Source: Acanthornis magna
Lineage: Eukaryota; Chordata; Aves; Passeriformes; Acanthizidae
Reading direction: 5' to 3'
Assembly: GCA_036785705.1 (NCBI GenBank)
Contig: JAWUZG010000036.1
Location: 12,581,501-12,645,500, forward strand
DNA: 64,000 bases
Shown here: in pieces, positions 1-13,037 of the stretch
How positions within the stretch are numbered: position 1 is the first letter of the stretch
Layout of the letters: every line of letters starts with the position of its first letter
The notes under the pieces: model-generated
Told to the model about the DNA's origin: nothing
Database searches by the model: none
What the model saw: only the letters and a program-made list of their open reading frames with translations
Program-made: the position numbers and the translations under genes

Positions 1-1221
1 GCTTTACAACAAATTGTAAAAACTACCTGAACTCAGGAAATGTTTCTTTGTCTATCAAAACTATAGAAGGTCAAAACTATTCAATGTATTTTCAATGTAG
101 TAATTACTGTTCAGTCACTTTTACTACCATGACATTGCCTTCCTGGTGGAATTTCTCTGGGGAAGACTAGTACAGAAGGATGTGGCACAAGAAGCGACTT
201 CCCCTAAAAATGTACAAAGTCATTTGATATCCATTTTACTGCCAACCATGAGGATGGATTGATTGAAAACGCATCTAGTAAATGGAAAAAACACACTCAT
301 TGATATGAATTGTATTTAATCCACTCTTCCGAAGTTACGTTCCCTCAATTCATGCTCCAGTCACATTCCCACACAGAAACAGCCACTTGTTCTAAGGAGC
401 ACCCTTTTTTTACCACTGGTTTAGGGCATGTCTTATTTGTTTAATATCATCCCAGTACTAACAGATCAAGTTAGTACAATAGCAAATACAATGGGTGATC
501 CCTTGACTTATCTTTGGCATTAAAAACTGTAATCTTCTCTATATTAACCAGTAAGAGATAAGGGTTTTTTTAATAGAAATGAAAACAGGTTAATTTGTAA
601 TACCTCACTGGTTGCAGGCTGTTCTTGGGTTTTTGCCTTTTTTTAAATTCACGTGACCAATCCCTACATACTATCATTATGAAAAGCAGCAGCTTACCTA
701 AGAACTGTACTCAAACATTATCAGCCTTCGTACTTCAGTGGATTAAGAATATACAGACATAATTTGACCAATGATGCCTCTTCATCACTATGATTCATGA
801 TCCATTGGAAAAGTTTCTCATGGTCAGTAAATTTCCTGAAAAAAATGGGACAGGGAGGGAGTGGGGGCACAAAAAACCACACTCTAGTAGCAAATAAGTG
901 GCTTAGGAAAGTTCATTTTTTCTTTGCTGCAAAAATGCTCTAGATAGTATTATTTTCCGACTCCACATCAGGGTAAAACCAAGATATTTGAAAGCAATAT
1001 GAAAGGTTCATATGAAAGTCTTTACTAGAAGTACAAAGTGATTCAGAGAAGTCTAATGATTGGGGATCTTATTTGGGATGCAAAAGACCCAGTTTTAAGT
1101 CCTTGGTATGCATTATGTTCTGGCATGACTGTCTGGTCACCTGTTTCCTCAGTGACTGTTCTAACTTCTAAACTGATCTGACAAGTTGTGACTGAATTTA
1201 TCCTGTGGAGTTCTAATTGTG
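1..1221. other. Intergenic, nothing recognised
   Basis: AT-rich sequence with no coding potential, repeat family or RNA gene that I can identify. Confidence 0.6.
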
Positions 1222-1395
1222 TAAATAATTGAATGCTTTTTGGAGCAGGGATTTGAACCTCATTCCTCCCAAATGAGTACTCTTAACTGCTGGGTGGTAC
1301 AGTTCTTCCTCTCACTACTTTCCTCTGGTTCAATGAATATTCAGTATTTTATATAAAGTTGAGCTGTTCCAAGAAGAAGAACAGAAGAACAAACT
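1222..1395 (-). repeat. Ancient tRNA-derived SINE relic
   Basis: On the minus strand, GGTTCAAATCCCTGCTCC (1235-1255 region) reads like a tRNA T-arm with polymerase III B box. It is preceded by CAGCAGTTAAGAGTACTCAT, resembling a decayed A-box half of tRNA. The flank toward 1395 (a CTGGTTCAATGAATATT-like segment) matches my memory of an old amniote interspersed repeat that carries this tRNA-like module. The family name is not certain, and the cloverleaf is too decayed for a functional tRNA. Confidence 0.5.
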
Positions 1396-4300
1396 GCATT
1401 TTCTTTTAACTCATCTCTACTTTGACTAGCTGCTACACTGTCATATGTTCCCCTTAAAAACATCTGGCTCAGCACCATGCAGTCTGTCAAATTCCCTTCA
1501 TCCTCTTTTTAAGGGCCTTGTTTTCCCATTGGTCTTATAGTGCATCTTAATATTTGGTCAGTAAATTTCTAGTATTCTAACTAACACTAAATCTAACTTT
1601 TTGAAATGTCCTCAATTTTTGTGGAAGTGCTCATTTTCACTGGCAGATTTATCATAACTTTCACTGTGATCAAATTTTATTTCCATTACTTTGTCTTCTG
1701 TTGGCATACAAAACACCATGGAAAAGAACAAGAGATAGACTTCAATTGAACAAAAGAACAGAGGGGAAACCGAAGACAACAAAAGCTAATATGACATTAG
1801 TTCAAAGTGCAATGAATACAAAGACTAGAATCCTCCTTTGTTTGTCATTATTTGTCACAGAAAAACTCTTCAGTGGACTTTTGAAGCAGCAGGAATAAAT
1901 GCATCTTTACTGCTGTCTTAAAAAGTAGAAAGTTATAAAAATTATACTAAAAAATATGCAAAAGGAATAATATTTGTTCCTGGAAAAGGAGACCACAATG
2001 AAAAACTTTTCCATTTTAAAACAGAAGGACATACTAAGGTGAAAAAAAATCATAAAGACAGCATTGAAATATGGACAATACTCAAGAAGTGGAACAGAAA
2101 TCTTCAGTGTGTCCTGTGGCTAAAGTGTAGTTCAAAGTGATTTATAATTCTCTTATGCTGCCTTTAACCAAAGTCCTTAGTAGAAAAGTATAGTCTTTGA
2201 GGTTATGACATACTTAAGAAAAAGACTGATTAGTGAGCCTTTTTGCTGTTCTGTATTAAAATAAAATAATATAAAAAAATCTCAATTGCAATAATATCTC
2301 AAGAGTGAGAAACACTATCAACAGTTTAGAACAATATGCACTTTTCCAGCTCACAGTTTAAAACAAGAAACATATCAATTGCATGTTTCCTCAAAATTCT
2401 GCTATTACCACCTCTAAGAAAAAGTCTTATGTACTCATGAAATTTATATCAGCCTAACAGTTTGTTCTTTTGTGTGACAGCTGTCGGAAATGTGCAAATC
2501 ATTTCAAATTGTGGTGAATGGACATATCATACTATGTAAACTCTGGTAGCTAGTATTTCTTAGACCTTGATATGCTATTCTACTGAGATTTTTAAAACCC
2601 TGTATTTTGAAGCACTCTGTTTAAGTTGTTGCAGCTTTAGTCTTTGTGCCCATACGTCTGATTTTCTCACTTCTTTTTAGTTTGTTTGTAGAGTTATGAA
2701 ATGCCTGGGTCACCAGTCCCACGTGTAGGAAATACAGATTTTAATTTGCTTCATGATGATCCTAAATGCCAAAGGGTATCTGAGTCAATTTTCCTCAATA
2801 TGTGGTTGCAATAATTACTGGATGTGAATAAAAAAGGTTAAATGTCATACTGCTGAATGACTGGAATCTTCCCCGTTCAGAAAATTTAAACATTAAGACA
2901 CAAGGTATTTAGGCAGCATTTTGCCTCACTCTGAAGTGAAAGATCACCTGCAGTTATTCTCTAATCCCACAGAAAGGAGCAACTTGTGGAGTCCACACAT
3001 TTTCCCTAAAATGTCCACATAATACAGCTCAACTTGTAGGAATGAAGCAATAAGAAAATAATTTGTAATTCTTGACTGCTCCCAACTGACACATTCTTCT
3101 TTTCTACCTGTATTACTGTTATTCCCCAATGAACATAATACAGAAACCTGTCAGGTCCAGACAAAGCCAGTTGTGGTTTTGGTCAGTGAGCTGGCCCAAA
3201 CCAGAACATTCCCATCCATCACTGATCACTTTCTGTGATTTAGCAAATTAAAGTTCTAAATTTGGTCTGAAGAATGTAAGGCAAGTTTAATGGCCCTACA
3301 GAATATTATTAGAAGCCATTGCTCACTATTTTCTTCTGTTTCAAGTGAAGTCTTAATTATGATATCACAAGGCACTATGCCAAGAATGCCATTTTGTTTG
3401 AGCAATCCCATTATCCATTTTTTGCCTTTTGTGATTCAGTTAGATTATGGTTTTTCCAATTATGTTTCCATTTCCACTTTCAGCAGTGATGTAATTCTAT
3501 TTGTACTCTTTTCCATTACTATTTCTTGGTAAATGGATTAGTTTGACTATTGTTTTGTGCTTACTTTTCAGAATTAACAAAAGAAATACTCTAGTGAATG
3601 AAGAATTTTAAGTAAAACTCACTTTCCTTTGGAATACTATACATAATTTCATAAAGAGCGCACATTGGTTTTTGGCTGTTTGGACGTTATAGGAAACTTA
3701 GAATGGCTATTCTAAGTAAAAAATAAGAAAAAGTTAAAAGCCTTCTCTCCTACAAGAGCTGTGTCTAATGGTAGTAGAGTAAGTGGACTTAGCTGCTATC
3801 ACATAATGTATTTGTGATGCTTTTATGTTTCAGATCAGTAGATTAGTGCAGCTGAATAATATCCTTCTTGGTAGAGATCCAGGACTGAAGTACACAGGCT
3901 TGAATGGCACAGATAGAAAAAGTTACAGAACAATGTTACACTGAGGAATGGCAACTGCCTGTCATTCTAAGTATTAAAACTGACAAGACTACATATGTAT
4001 AACACATTTTTATTCCATCAGACTATGTGGCTTTCCCCTCCTTTTCATCATCCGTTTCCTTGTGATTCTTGAGGATGTGATAGAATATAACACCTCTACA
4101 TCTAGGAGTGACAAGGACACAACATAAGACACATGCAGAGAGGCATCTTTGATTTGTTCTTCCAGGGCAAATCTCAGTTGTATCAATGGGATAGGACAAG
4201 CTGACACCATTCCCTGCCACAGGTGGACAGCTTCAGGGAAGGCGAACAACACAGAACACATCTCTCCACTAAGAGCTTGACAGACATTGCTGCAAGAAAG

Positions 4301-7300
4301 ATAACTCCTTCTGGTATCTATTGACTTCTGCAGAAAACTTTCCATAATAGCAATATTTTCCCTTAAAATTTCAATCTAAAGGCTACTTCCTATGCAGTAA
4401 CTGATTGTTTTTATGAGATGAAAGTATTAAATTCTTTTTCCTGAAGAGACTTTATTTACTTTTCCATCTCATTTTATTTTTAAAAGGGTGCATTATGCGC
4501 TGGCTCATCCTTTTTTTCATTGTAAAGAAAAGATCAGAAACATTCCAAATTCCTGTTTATTATATCCCTTTTAATTTTTTTTTTTTTTTTACTTAAAGCA
4601 ATAAGGACTATGAAAATATATTTTTCCTGTGAATATATATACATATTTTCAGATACCAAAAGCTGAGATGTGGTCTGGCATTTTTGAATGATGCATAACA
4701 TGACAGGACATAGACTGTAATTGTTGTGTTGCAACAGACGAACTATTTGGCTAGAGCAAATGCTACTTCCTCTTTTATTAAGTTGGCTGCTGCTTTATAC
4801 TACAGGTTCCATTCTGAGGAGAGGATCTGTTCAGCTTCTAGAAGCAGACAGTAATTTATTCCTCTAAACTGTTAATTAAAATACAAACACAATGGCTTTT
4901 GAATCAGATTTAGCTTGCATTATTTTTTGTGGGTTTTGAAATGGAGATTGTTAGCAGCTGCAGGCCGCACACAAGAAGTTAAGACATAAAAGACTGATTT
5001 CTTCTCGTTGCATGGAAGTGCAAATTACCCCCTTTGTGATGCACCAAACAATCTGCTTAAGCTCTAGAATATCACTGCAGAATTAGGCCAACCTACTGGG
5101 ATAATTTCAGTGATGGAGAATCAGCAGTGTGTGTGGGTAAAGGCAATCAATGAATAAAAATAAAACAGAAGTTAGTAGTATGTAAGGCTTTGCTCCCCAA
5201 AACACTCGAAAGTTATCATTTAACACAGCACTATGTACTTTCTTATACCTGCCAAGTGCTGGAAATGTATTTTGTGTTTTTCATATGAAACTGAGCTGTT
5301 GTTTTTCTATTATTGTTGGGATTACCCTTATGACATTCAAAACTGTGATTTTTCCTTATCTTTCCAATATTCTAAGAAGGATAGTTTTAAAGCATATATA
5401 CAGACAACCCATTAATCATATCCTTTTTTTTTGTTTTATTTTTTTGTTTGTTTGTTTGGGTTTTTTTGTTTTCATCTTTGTTGTGTTGCTTTCCAGTAGC
5501 TTAGGGTGAAATGAGATGCTTGTCATGAATATTCACAGGAATATTAAATTTAAGTGGCAATATATGCATAAAAAGTATATTTCAAATTTATATTTATTAT
5601 ATTCAACACCAAAATACAATGCAGTTAAAGCTGCACAACCAGCCACAGTGACCTAAATTTGAAATATTCAAAAGCAACTTTGAAATAAAGTTTAGACCTT
5701 ACAGAGAGTAAAATGGCAAACACATTCATAGCCATGACTATTCACAAAGAAAATAGTTTAAACACATTATTTGTCTCCAAACCAAATTTTTACATTTAAA
5801 AAATTTATAAGGTGCCGTCTGTTACAGAACATGCAGTCTTAAAAGCAAGTCTGTCACCTAGTTTTTCATTCCAATAAATACAGAAATCAGTGTGATCATC
5901 TGTGCAATGGCTCTAAAGCTGTTATTGATTTCTGTACCATCTCTAGGGCTGTGTGAAAGTGGGCACTGTGCATGTTAGAAGTTCCATGGAATGCCCCAGG
6001 GATAGTACTGGTCTCCCAGTTGCCCTGTGCTGTATCTGCCAGACCTGTCAGAGTTCCTAAAAAACCCCCATGTCATTAAAGACATCCCTGAACCCCTATG
6101 TATAGACTGTCATGATAGGAATCTGAATAATATAATGCTAAAGGATGTTAAAGATACTCCAAACCATATACACTGAACAACATTTTGTCTGACATAAACA
6201 TGTTTTCCCCACAAAGCCAGTGCTGGGAATAGCTCTTGTACATTAGCATCAACAATATTTACTGCATAGAAGAATTCCTGCAACACAGTATAAGAATTCT
6301 CCAGAGAGCAGGCCTTACAAGGACTTTACAACATAGCACAGTAAAGTCCTTTTGTGGAACAAGTACTTAGCAAAGTTGGCACAGACCAAACATTTCCATT
6401 TTTTTGTCTGAACATGCCTTAGAAGGAATTATTTCTAAGTCATGCAGCAATTAGTTAAGACATGTGGGTGCAGATGTACTTCTGCAGCTCTGAATGCTGC
6501 ATGTTGTTGCGAGCTCTTCTGTATTTCAGCTCGCGCTCATATTAACCTGAAATACTTACGCTCAGTTGTAAGAAGACTGAAAAGATTTCTTTTAAACCCA
6601 ACATTTAAAGGTCAATATAATAGAAGTCTCAATCATGCATTTTAACATGAAAATCTAAAGACTGAGGACAGGAAGGAACTTGGCCTGTATCTTTTAAGAA
6701 TTATTAGTGGAGTTTCTTTAATTACAGCCTTATTAAAAATTAATCCATGCATATGAAATGTCTTTTGTTATGGAAGGAAATGCAATAGACAGGACCATAG
6801 TTAGTATCCTATTGCAATGGGATGGGGGAAGAAAAAAAGGCATGAGAAGAAAGCATATATTAAAGTTGAGCCATGAATTGGAAACAGAGTATAGCTAACT
6901 CCTGACTGTTTAACAAAGCACCATACAGAGGACCCTTTCTTCAGAGACCTCTCTGTTTCTGAGCCCTACTCACACATAGTTGACTGTATTTCTTGAGGTA
7001 GCACAGATCTGTACGTACTACCTCCATCTGAGTTAACGACGAGATAAAGGCACTGCAGGCAGAAGGGACTGGATCAGTAATCAACATGAACTATCCCTCT
7101 TTGCAGTCAAGATGATACTGCTGTGAATTGGTTTCATGTGAAATGCGTCAGCCAACTGTGAGTTAACCAGAAAGACATGGAAATGGCAAAAGACAAGAGG
7201 CAAAAGGCAAAAGTATAATGCAATAGGTAAGATAAATGAGATCAACCAGCAAGAGGAATCTCAGGGAGGATGAGGCTGAAGGGAGCACAGGAGGGAGGCA

Positions 7301-7439
7301 ACCAAGCAGTGAGATGAAGTCAATTTCCCAGGACAGAGCTCTAAGGCACACTGATAACTTCTACTCCAGGAGGATAACCTTATGTTAATTCTACTTTGTG
7401 GCATGAGAGAGAGGGTCGTACTATTGCGCAACCACAGAA
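1396..7439. other. Intergenic, no gene recognised
   Basis: AT-rich unique-looking DNA. Short open frames (longest about 110 codons, minus strand 4010-4345) overlap one another and show no family signature. A T-run lies at 4567-4590 and a T/G-rich tract at 5427-5482. Segments 4890-5100 and 6430-6660 look less simple in composition and are listed as conserved-element candidates. Confidence 0.6.
5427..5482 (+). repeat. T/G-rich low-complexity tract
   Basis: Runs of T broken by G (TTTG and TTTGG units), about 55 bp. Similar tracts, or their A/C complements, recur at 37160-37235, 42465-42569, 44491-44525 and 46316-46375. Confidence 0.8.
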
Positions 7440-8335
7440 AACACTGATTGAATTACAAACATGAGTTGGCATGGGTCTCTGGAGATCAGCTAGTCCAAAT
7501 GCCTCTTCAGTAAGGACTAAGTGCGGGATCAGATGATGTTCTAGTGTCTAATTGCTCTAATTGGGAAGAACGATTTTCCCTTTATATCCAGCAAGACTTT
7601 CCCCTTGATATAAATTATGACTATTGCCTCATGTTCTTTTGCTGTGCAGTTCTGAAAAGAGTCACTCTGCCTTTTTTCTACCCTCCCTTTAGGTTGTAGA
7701 AGATTGGTGCTGGATATCCTTTCCCTTCTCCGGGCTAAACAGCTCCATTTCTTTCAGCCTCTTCCCAGGTCTCATGCAGGGGACTTGTAACTAACCTGCT
7801 GGTCATCTGACAGAATCTTTTCAACTTGTCTGCATGTGCTGTACCAGGGGCCAGTATTTCAGAAGGAGACTTACGTGTCCCGTTTAGAGGGAAATAACAC
7901 TTTGCACCAACCTGATGGCTACACTCTTGCTTATGCATCACAGTACATGGTTAGCCTTCACTGCTGACCCATGTTCAGATTGAGTACCAGGACCTCCCAC
8001 TCTCTTCCACAGGGCTGCTATCCAGACGGTCAGTCCTTGGCTGATGCTGACACATGCAATTATCCCACCCACATGCAGGACTTTGTTTTTTTTTCCATAG
8101 AGCTTTCCGAAATTCCTTTCAAAACACCGCTTCAGCCTGTCTATGTTTCCCTAAATAGCATCCTTGCCCTACCATGTATCAATTTTTTTCCCAGTTTTGG
8201 TTACACTTCACAGAGGGTTTCCTCTGTCTCAATATCCAGATCTATTACCTCTTGCTGATGAAAATGTTCAATAGTAGAGGTTCCAACATTGCCTTCTGAG
8301 TAACACCACTTGTAATTGGCTGCCAGTTAAAAAGG
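7440..8335 (-). mobile_element. Old CR1 LINE fragment
   Basis: Reading the minus strand, the segment has the layout of a decayed CR1 3' region. Recognisable parts on the plus strand are the GGAGATCAGCTAGTCCAA block near the left end, the CTTCTCCGGGCTAAACAG block (7725-7742) and the CCTTCTGAGTAACACCACTTG block near the right end. The reading frames are broken. It looks older than the CR1 copies at 8685 and 18328. Confidence 0.65.
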
Positions 8336-8684
8336 AAAGAGGGGGAAAAAATTTACCTCATAATACTGGAACCGAATTCTTACTATATTTAATATTTTTT
8401 TAAATCACTTTCTGAAGCACTCCTATGTGCTGTGCATATTTTTTTTTCTTTTAGTGTTTCTGTCTCTTCAAGGCTTTGTTTTAGTTTCCACATTATAGTA
8501 GATATCTAAAAAAACCTCCCACACCTGACACAGCAGGTCCTATTCAATGACTAAGCAGCTGTAACAAGGAGTCACACTGTTGTACAGCGCAGGAGGAATG
8601 AAGTACACTAATATTACCCAGATATGTTAAAGTGAAGCTTGAAAATAAATCTGGAACTGATGGTTTCTGAAATATTAATGGAAG

Positions 8685-9070
8685 TGACCTTAAAGTTCAT
8701 GTTTTTCCAAGCCCCCTGTCATGGGCAGGGACACCTTCGATTTGCTCAGGTCGCTCAGAGTTCCATCCAACCTGGCCTTGAGCACTTCCAGGGAGGAGGC
8801 ATTCACAACCTCTCTGGGCAACCTGTTCCAGTGTCTCACAACCCTCACAGTGAAGAATATATTCCTTTACATCCAATCTAAATTTATCCTCTTTCCATTC
8901 GAAAATGCTACCCTTCATTCTGTCACTGGAGTTGGTGATAAAGAGCCCCTCCCCATCTTTCCTGTTGTCCCCCTTTAAGTATTGGAAGGTGTTTCTGAAG
9001 TCTCCCTGAGCCTTCTCTTCTCCAGGCTAAACTACCCCAACTCTCTTGGCCTGTCCTCAGAGAGGAGATG
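8685..9070 (-). mobile_element. CR1 LINE 3' fragment
   Basis: Plus-strand text is the complement of a CR1 3' end: TCATGGGCAGGGACACCTT, CATCCAACCTGGCCTTGAGC, CTCTCTGGGCAACCTGTTCC and CTTCTCTTCTCCAGGCTAAA, in the usual order. It is 5'-truncated, and the terminal 8-bp repeats are lost or unrecognisable. Short open frames inside it are leftovers, not genes. Confidence 0.9.
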
Positions 9071-10788
9071 TTACAAGCTTTATTTACTTCCAAAACAAGG
9101 CAGACAGGCATTTGTCAGCATTATGCCAGCTGATAAAATTTTAAGAAGGACTTACATGCTGGGAAAGCATGAACAGCAAGGAAATATATGGTTAAAAGTT
9201 TTGATTCAGTTTACCACTGCATGCATCTATTTCAAGAATTGCTGTTAAAAACAGCGTAAGTGTTGTAATGTACTGACATGACAGGAACTTCCAGATTTTC
9301 CAACATCCTTGTTATTTCTGATTATGCATAACGTTGATCCAGACAACTTCCTTTGCTTTTTTAAGGAATAGTTTTGTTTGCCATAAGACTGAGGGGGATG
9401 GATGGAGGGGGAGGATAGGAAAGAAATGAAAGTTGTTGTTCTGCTCCCTGAACTAAATTAGTTGGCATAAAATGAAACCAAGTCTTAACAGCCTTTTCCT
9501 GAGGCCTGATTCTTTTGTCTTTCCCATTTAAGCAGAGAAGAGAGTTAAAGACCTGCTACAAAAGTTCACAACTAATCCTCCCTTTAAGATTCATGCCAGG
9601 AGCAAGTAATATTATATGCAAATCTGCACACAGTGGAAAATAGAGGAAAGCTGGATCTCCAAGAAATTTCACAGGCATGAAGTGACGAAGAACATTTGGA
9701 AAACACGTTTGTCAGTGCAAGAAACTGATATCCTGAAGTGCTCACAGGGACAAAGATTAACAGAAGTTTCTGCCAAGATGTAGGAAACTTTCATAACAAG
9801 CAGCCACTTCCACCTACATGCATTACAAGAAAAAAATGGACCTTTAAAATAATTTAAAAAATATGTATTTCCAAGGGAACAGCTGTAAAGTATTATAATT
9901 GCAACTGTAATAACTTTGTACTGTTACATATCTCTGCTTTGGACACAGGTAGAAACCACAGACCTCACTTTTTCTAATTTACTACAAGAAATTTCCAGCA
10001 ACTGTAGGACCAAACTATTTCTTGAGGTATAGGAATGGTAGTTTGGAGCAACGTGGCAATGTGGCCTATTGCCATTTTCACAGTGACATTCTAATGCTTG
10101 CATCAGGGATTTATGTTAGCCAACACCAGAATTAAAAATTTAATTCCCCTCTACTTGAACTGGATGGATTGTTTTGACTTGAGTTTCAAAACAGTTTTCT
10201 GAGTTTTACAAAGCTTAAAATGAATTATTAAAAAAAAAAGGAGGGCAAAATAAGGATAAGAATAAAAACAATTTTTATTATTTTATTACATAACTAGACC
10301 AGAAAACCAGATAACATTTTCTTCTAGAGATAGCAACATGTGAAACTAAGGTTCAAACTATATAACAATCCATCACTTCATTAATATATTTCAGAAAAAC
10401 TCTTCTGGCAGAAAAGAACTAGAACAATGCAGTGATTTCAAATATCTATGTATTTTGAGAAAGCGGGTCTAGTGGGAATGATAAATTGAGAAGTTCTTTG
10501 ATCTAAACAAATATCTGTAATTCTCTCCTGAGTCATGATCTCTGAGTGTGTTTGCTTCTTAGGTGAGTATATCAGGAGCATCCTCAGTGCATTACCTAAC
10601 TACCTGGAATGCTGAGCATAAAAACCAGTACTGTTATTTTAGAGCAAGGTAGGAAACCAGAGAGAAGAGAAGATGGAAGGGATGGGGCCACAGTTCAGGT
10701 GCCATCAAACTGTCTGTCTGTGCTTAAGCAAGGGCAACCTACATTTTGTAGAAGGGAGCATTCAGAAGTCAGATTTTTTAAAGTATTA
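9071..10788. other. Intergenic, nothing recognised
   Basis: AT-rich sequence between a CR1 fragment and the solo LTR. No gene or repeat identified. Confidence 0.6.
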
Positions 10789-11377
10789 TATCATGACTTC
10801 ACTGCAGACAGCAGTCAAGCCCAGGCAGCTGCTTGTTCACTGCCCCACCAGCAGAAACAGGGAGAAAATCAAAAGGGTAAAAGCTGGAAAATTTGTGAGC
10901 TGAGGTACAGACAGTTTCATTGGGAAATCAAAAGCCACACACACAAGCAAAGCAAACAAGGAATGAATTCACTGCTTCCCATGGGCAGGCAGTGTTCAGC
11001 ATGTCCAAGAGAGCAGGGCCCCATCACATGTAACAGTGACTTGGGAATACAAACACCGTCATTCCAAATGTCCCCCCATTCCTCCCTCTTCCCCCACCTT
11101 ATGTAGTGAGCATGATGTCACATGGTCTGGAATATCCCTTTGGTCAGTTGGGGTCACCTGTCCTGGCTGTGCCTCCTCCCAACCCCATGCACCCCCAGTC
11201 CCCTCACCAGTGTGGCAGTGCAAGAAACAGAAAAGGCCTTGGCTCTGTGTGAGCCTTGCTCAGCAATAATAAAAACGTCTCTATATTATCAGCCCTGTGT
11301 TCAGCATAAATCCAAAACACATCCCTATACCAGCCACTGGAAAGAAAATTAACTCTACCCCAGACAAAACCAGCCCA
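10789..11377 (-). mobile_element. Solo LTR of an ERVL-like endogenous retrovirus
   Basis: About 589 bp whose minus strand follows, block by block, an LTR family I know as widespread in bird genomes. It has a GGTTTTG-type 5' start, AGGCCTTTTCTG, GACCAAAGGGATATTCCA, a degenerate TATA (TACATAAG, 11098-11105) and a CCATGGGAAG-type R/U5 region. Flanking 5-mers TATTA (10784-10788) and TAGTA (11378-11382) differ at one base and fit the 5-bp duplication of ERVL insertions. The usual poly(A) signal position is mutated, and CpG sites appear decayed to TG/CA. No internal gag-pol-env sequence is present. Plus-strand open frames here are incidental. Confidence 0.85.
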
Positions 11378-12657
11378 TAGTAAAACAACAAATTTACCAG
11401 CATATACAGTCATCTAGATTTGCTGACAGCAGTTTAACCCTTAATGGCTCACTCAATTTCTTTATTCTTCATGGTATCATCACAAATCACTTCTTAGTCA
11501 CGCCAGGGTGACCTGGTTCTGAGGACACATGCACCAGTAGACCCACTACAATCTGAAATTCTTTCTTGCTCATAAGACAGTCCCATGTCTTCCCACACAA
11601 AATGTTCCCTTTAGATCCTACCAGTACTACAAGGCCAGTAGGCCAGTTTTGAGTTGAATAAGATCGGTGAAGCCACCCTATAGACATTCCTCTGTTTTTT
11701 CCAGTTCTGCTGGTGTGAGTGACCCAGCAACAACTCTGCTTCTGTGTTCCTAGATAGATCCCAGACTTTCACACTTTTAGATCTTACTGACATGTCTATG
11801 TAGGTAGCCCTGACACAGCAGACAACCAGGAATAAGAAGCAAAGTTCACTCTCTTTTCCCCAACAGAGAAAGGGAGATGTTTCAGAGAATATTTCAGCTG
11901 CAAAATGAGTATCTTACAAACTACCTATCCCAAATTTTATTCTAGAGGTTAGCAAATTAAGTTAACAAATTCTGCGGTTACTTATTTAAGGCTTGCCATT
12001 CAGCTGATTCAGCTTTCTCTGAAAATATTAAAATTCATCTCAAGGTGGTGAAAAACCACTAGCTTAACAGATATCCATAAGATTTAGCACGCACAGTCCA
12101 ATGTGAAAGAAATTTTATTTCAAGATTAAGAGAGATAAAATAGCTGTATAAATTAACAAATGAATTTTTAGTCATGTATGCCCCACAGGACATGACTGTT
12201 CTGTATTATTATGTAAGGTCTGTATTTAGTGCTGAGCCAAGAACAGAAGCCTCTCACAGCAACAGCTTTAAGATCACTCTGGTAATGTGTTGACTGCACA
12301 GGACTTAGTGAATCTACTTCTTCTCCTTTAGAACAGTGGTGACTGAAATTGCTAAATTATCAACACCATGAAAGAAAACTAAGGCCATCAGCAGGTAAAC
12401 CTAAACCTTTCCACATGATCAGCCAGATTACCCTGACCAAGGGTAGGAGGCACTTCTACTAAAGAAAAACATGTTTGTCAGAACAGAAAGGCATGGCACA
12501 CATGCCTCTGTCTCCAGCTCACATATCAGTTAACTTGTTCAAGGAGCCTTAAGGTGATGCAAGAAAGCCTAGGAATCAAAAGAGAAAGACAGAGAGAGAG
12601 AAAGAGGAGGGAGGGAGGAAGAAGGGTGCAGAAGGAAGGGTGTGGAAGCAAGGGTGC
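11378..12657. other. Intergenic, nothing recognised
   Basis: No gene seen. The last about 60 bp before the homopurine tract is already purine-rich (AGAGAG and GGGAGG units), with a few pyrimidines. Confidence 0.6.
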
Positions 12658-13037
12658 GGAGGGAGGGAGGGAGGGAGGGAGGGAGGGAGAAAGGAAAGGA
12701 AAGGAAAGGAAAGAAAGGAAGAAAGGAAAGGAAAGGAAAAGGAAAGGAAAGGAAAGGAAAGGAAAGGAAAGGAAAGGAAAGGAAGGAAAGGAAGGAAGGA
12801 AAGGAAAGGAAAGGAAAGGAAAGGAAAGGAAAGGAAAGGAAAGGAAAGGAAAGGAAAGGAAAGGAAGGAAGGAAAGGAAAGGAAAGGAAGGAAGGAAGGA
12901 AAGGAAAGGAAAGGAAAGGAAAGGAAAGGAAAGGAAAGGAAAGGAAAGGAAAGGAAAGGAAGGGAAAGGGAAAGGAAAGGAAAGGAAAGGAAAGGAAAGG
13001 AAAGGAAAGGAAAGGAAAGGAAAGGAAAGGAGAAAAA
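12658..13037 (+). repeat. Homopurine microsatellite, (GGGA)n then (GGAAA)n
   Basis: An uninterrupted 380-bp run of A and G only. It opens with about seven GGGA units (12658-12688) and continues as an imperfect GGAAA pentamer array to about 13030, with GGAA slips near 12781-12800, 12864-12875 and 12888-12900. Because neither strand of the unit contains a stop codon, all frames stay open and give Lys/Gly/Glu/Arg-rich pseudo-proteins of 130-170 residues, which are artefacts. Confidence 0.97.

Noticed and set aside
1228..1325. Functional tRNA gene on the minus strand
   Set aside because: Only the T-arm is well preserved. The anticodon and D arms do not form a convincing cloverleaf, so a SINE relic is more likely.
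10609..11106. 165-codon plus-strand frame
   Set aside because: Most of it lies antisense across the ERVL-like solo LTR, so it is incidental.
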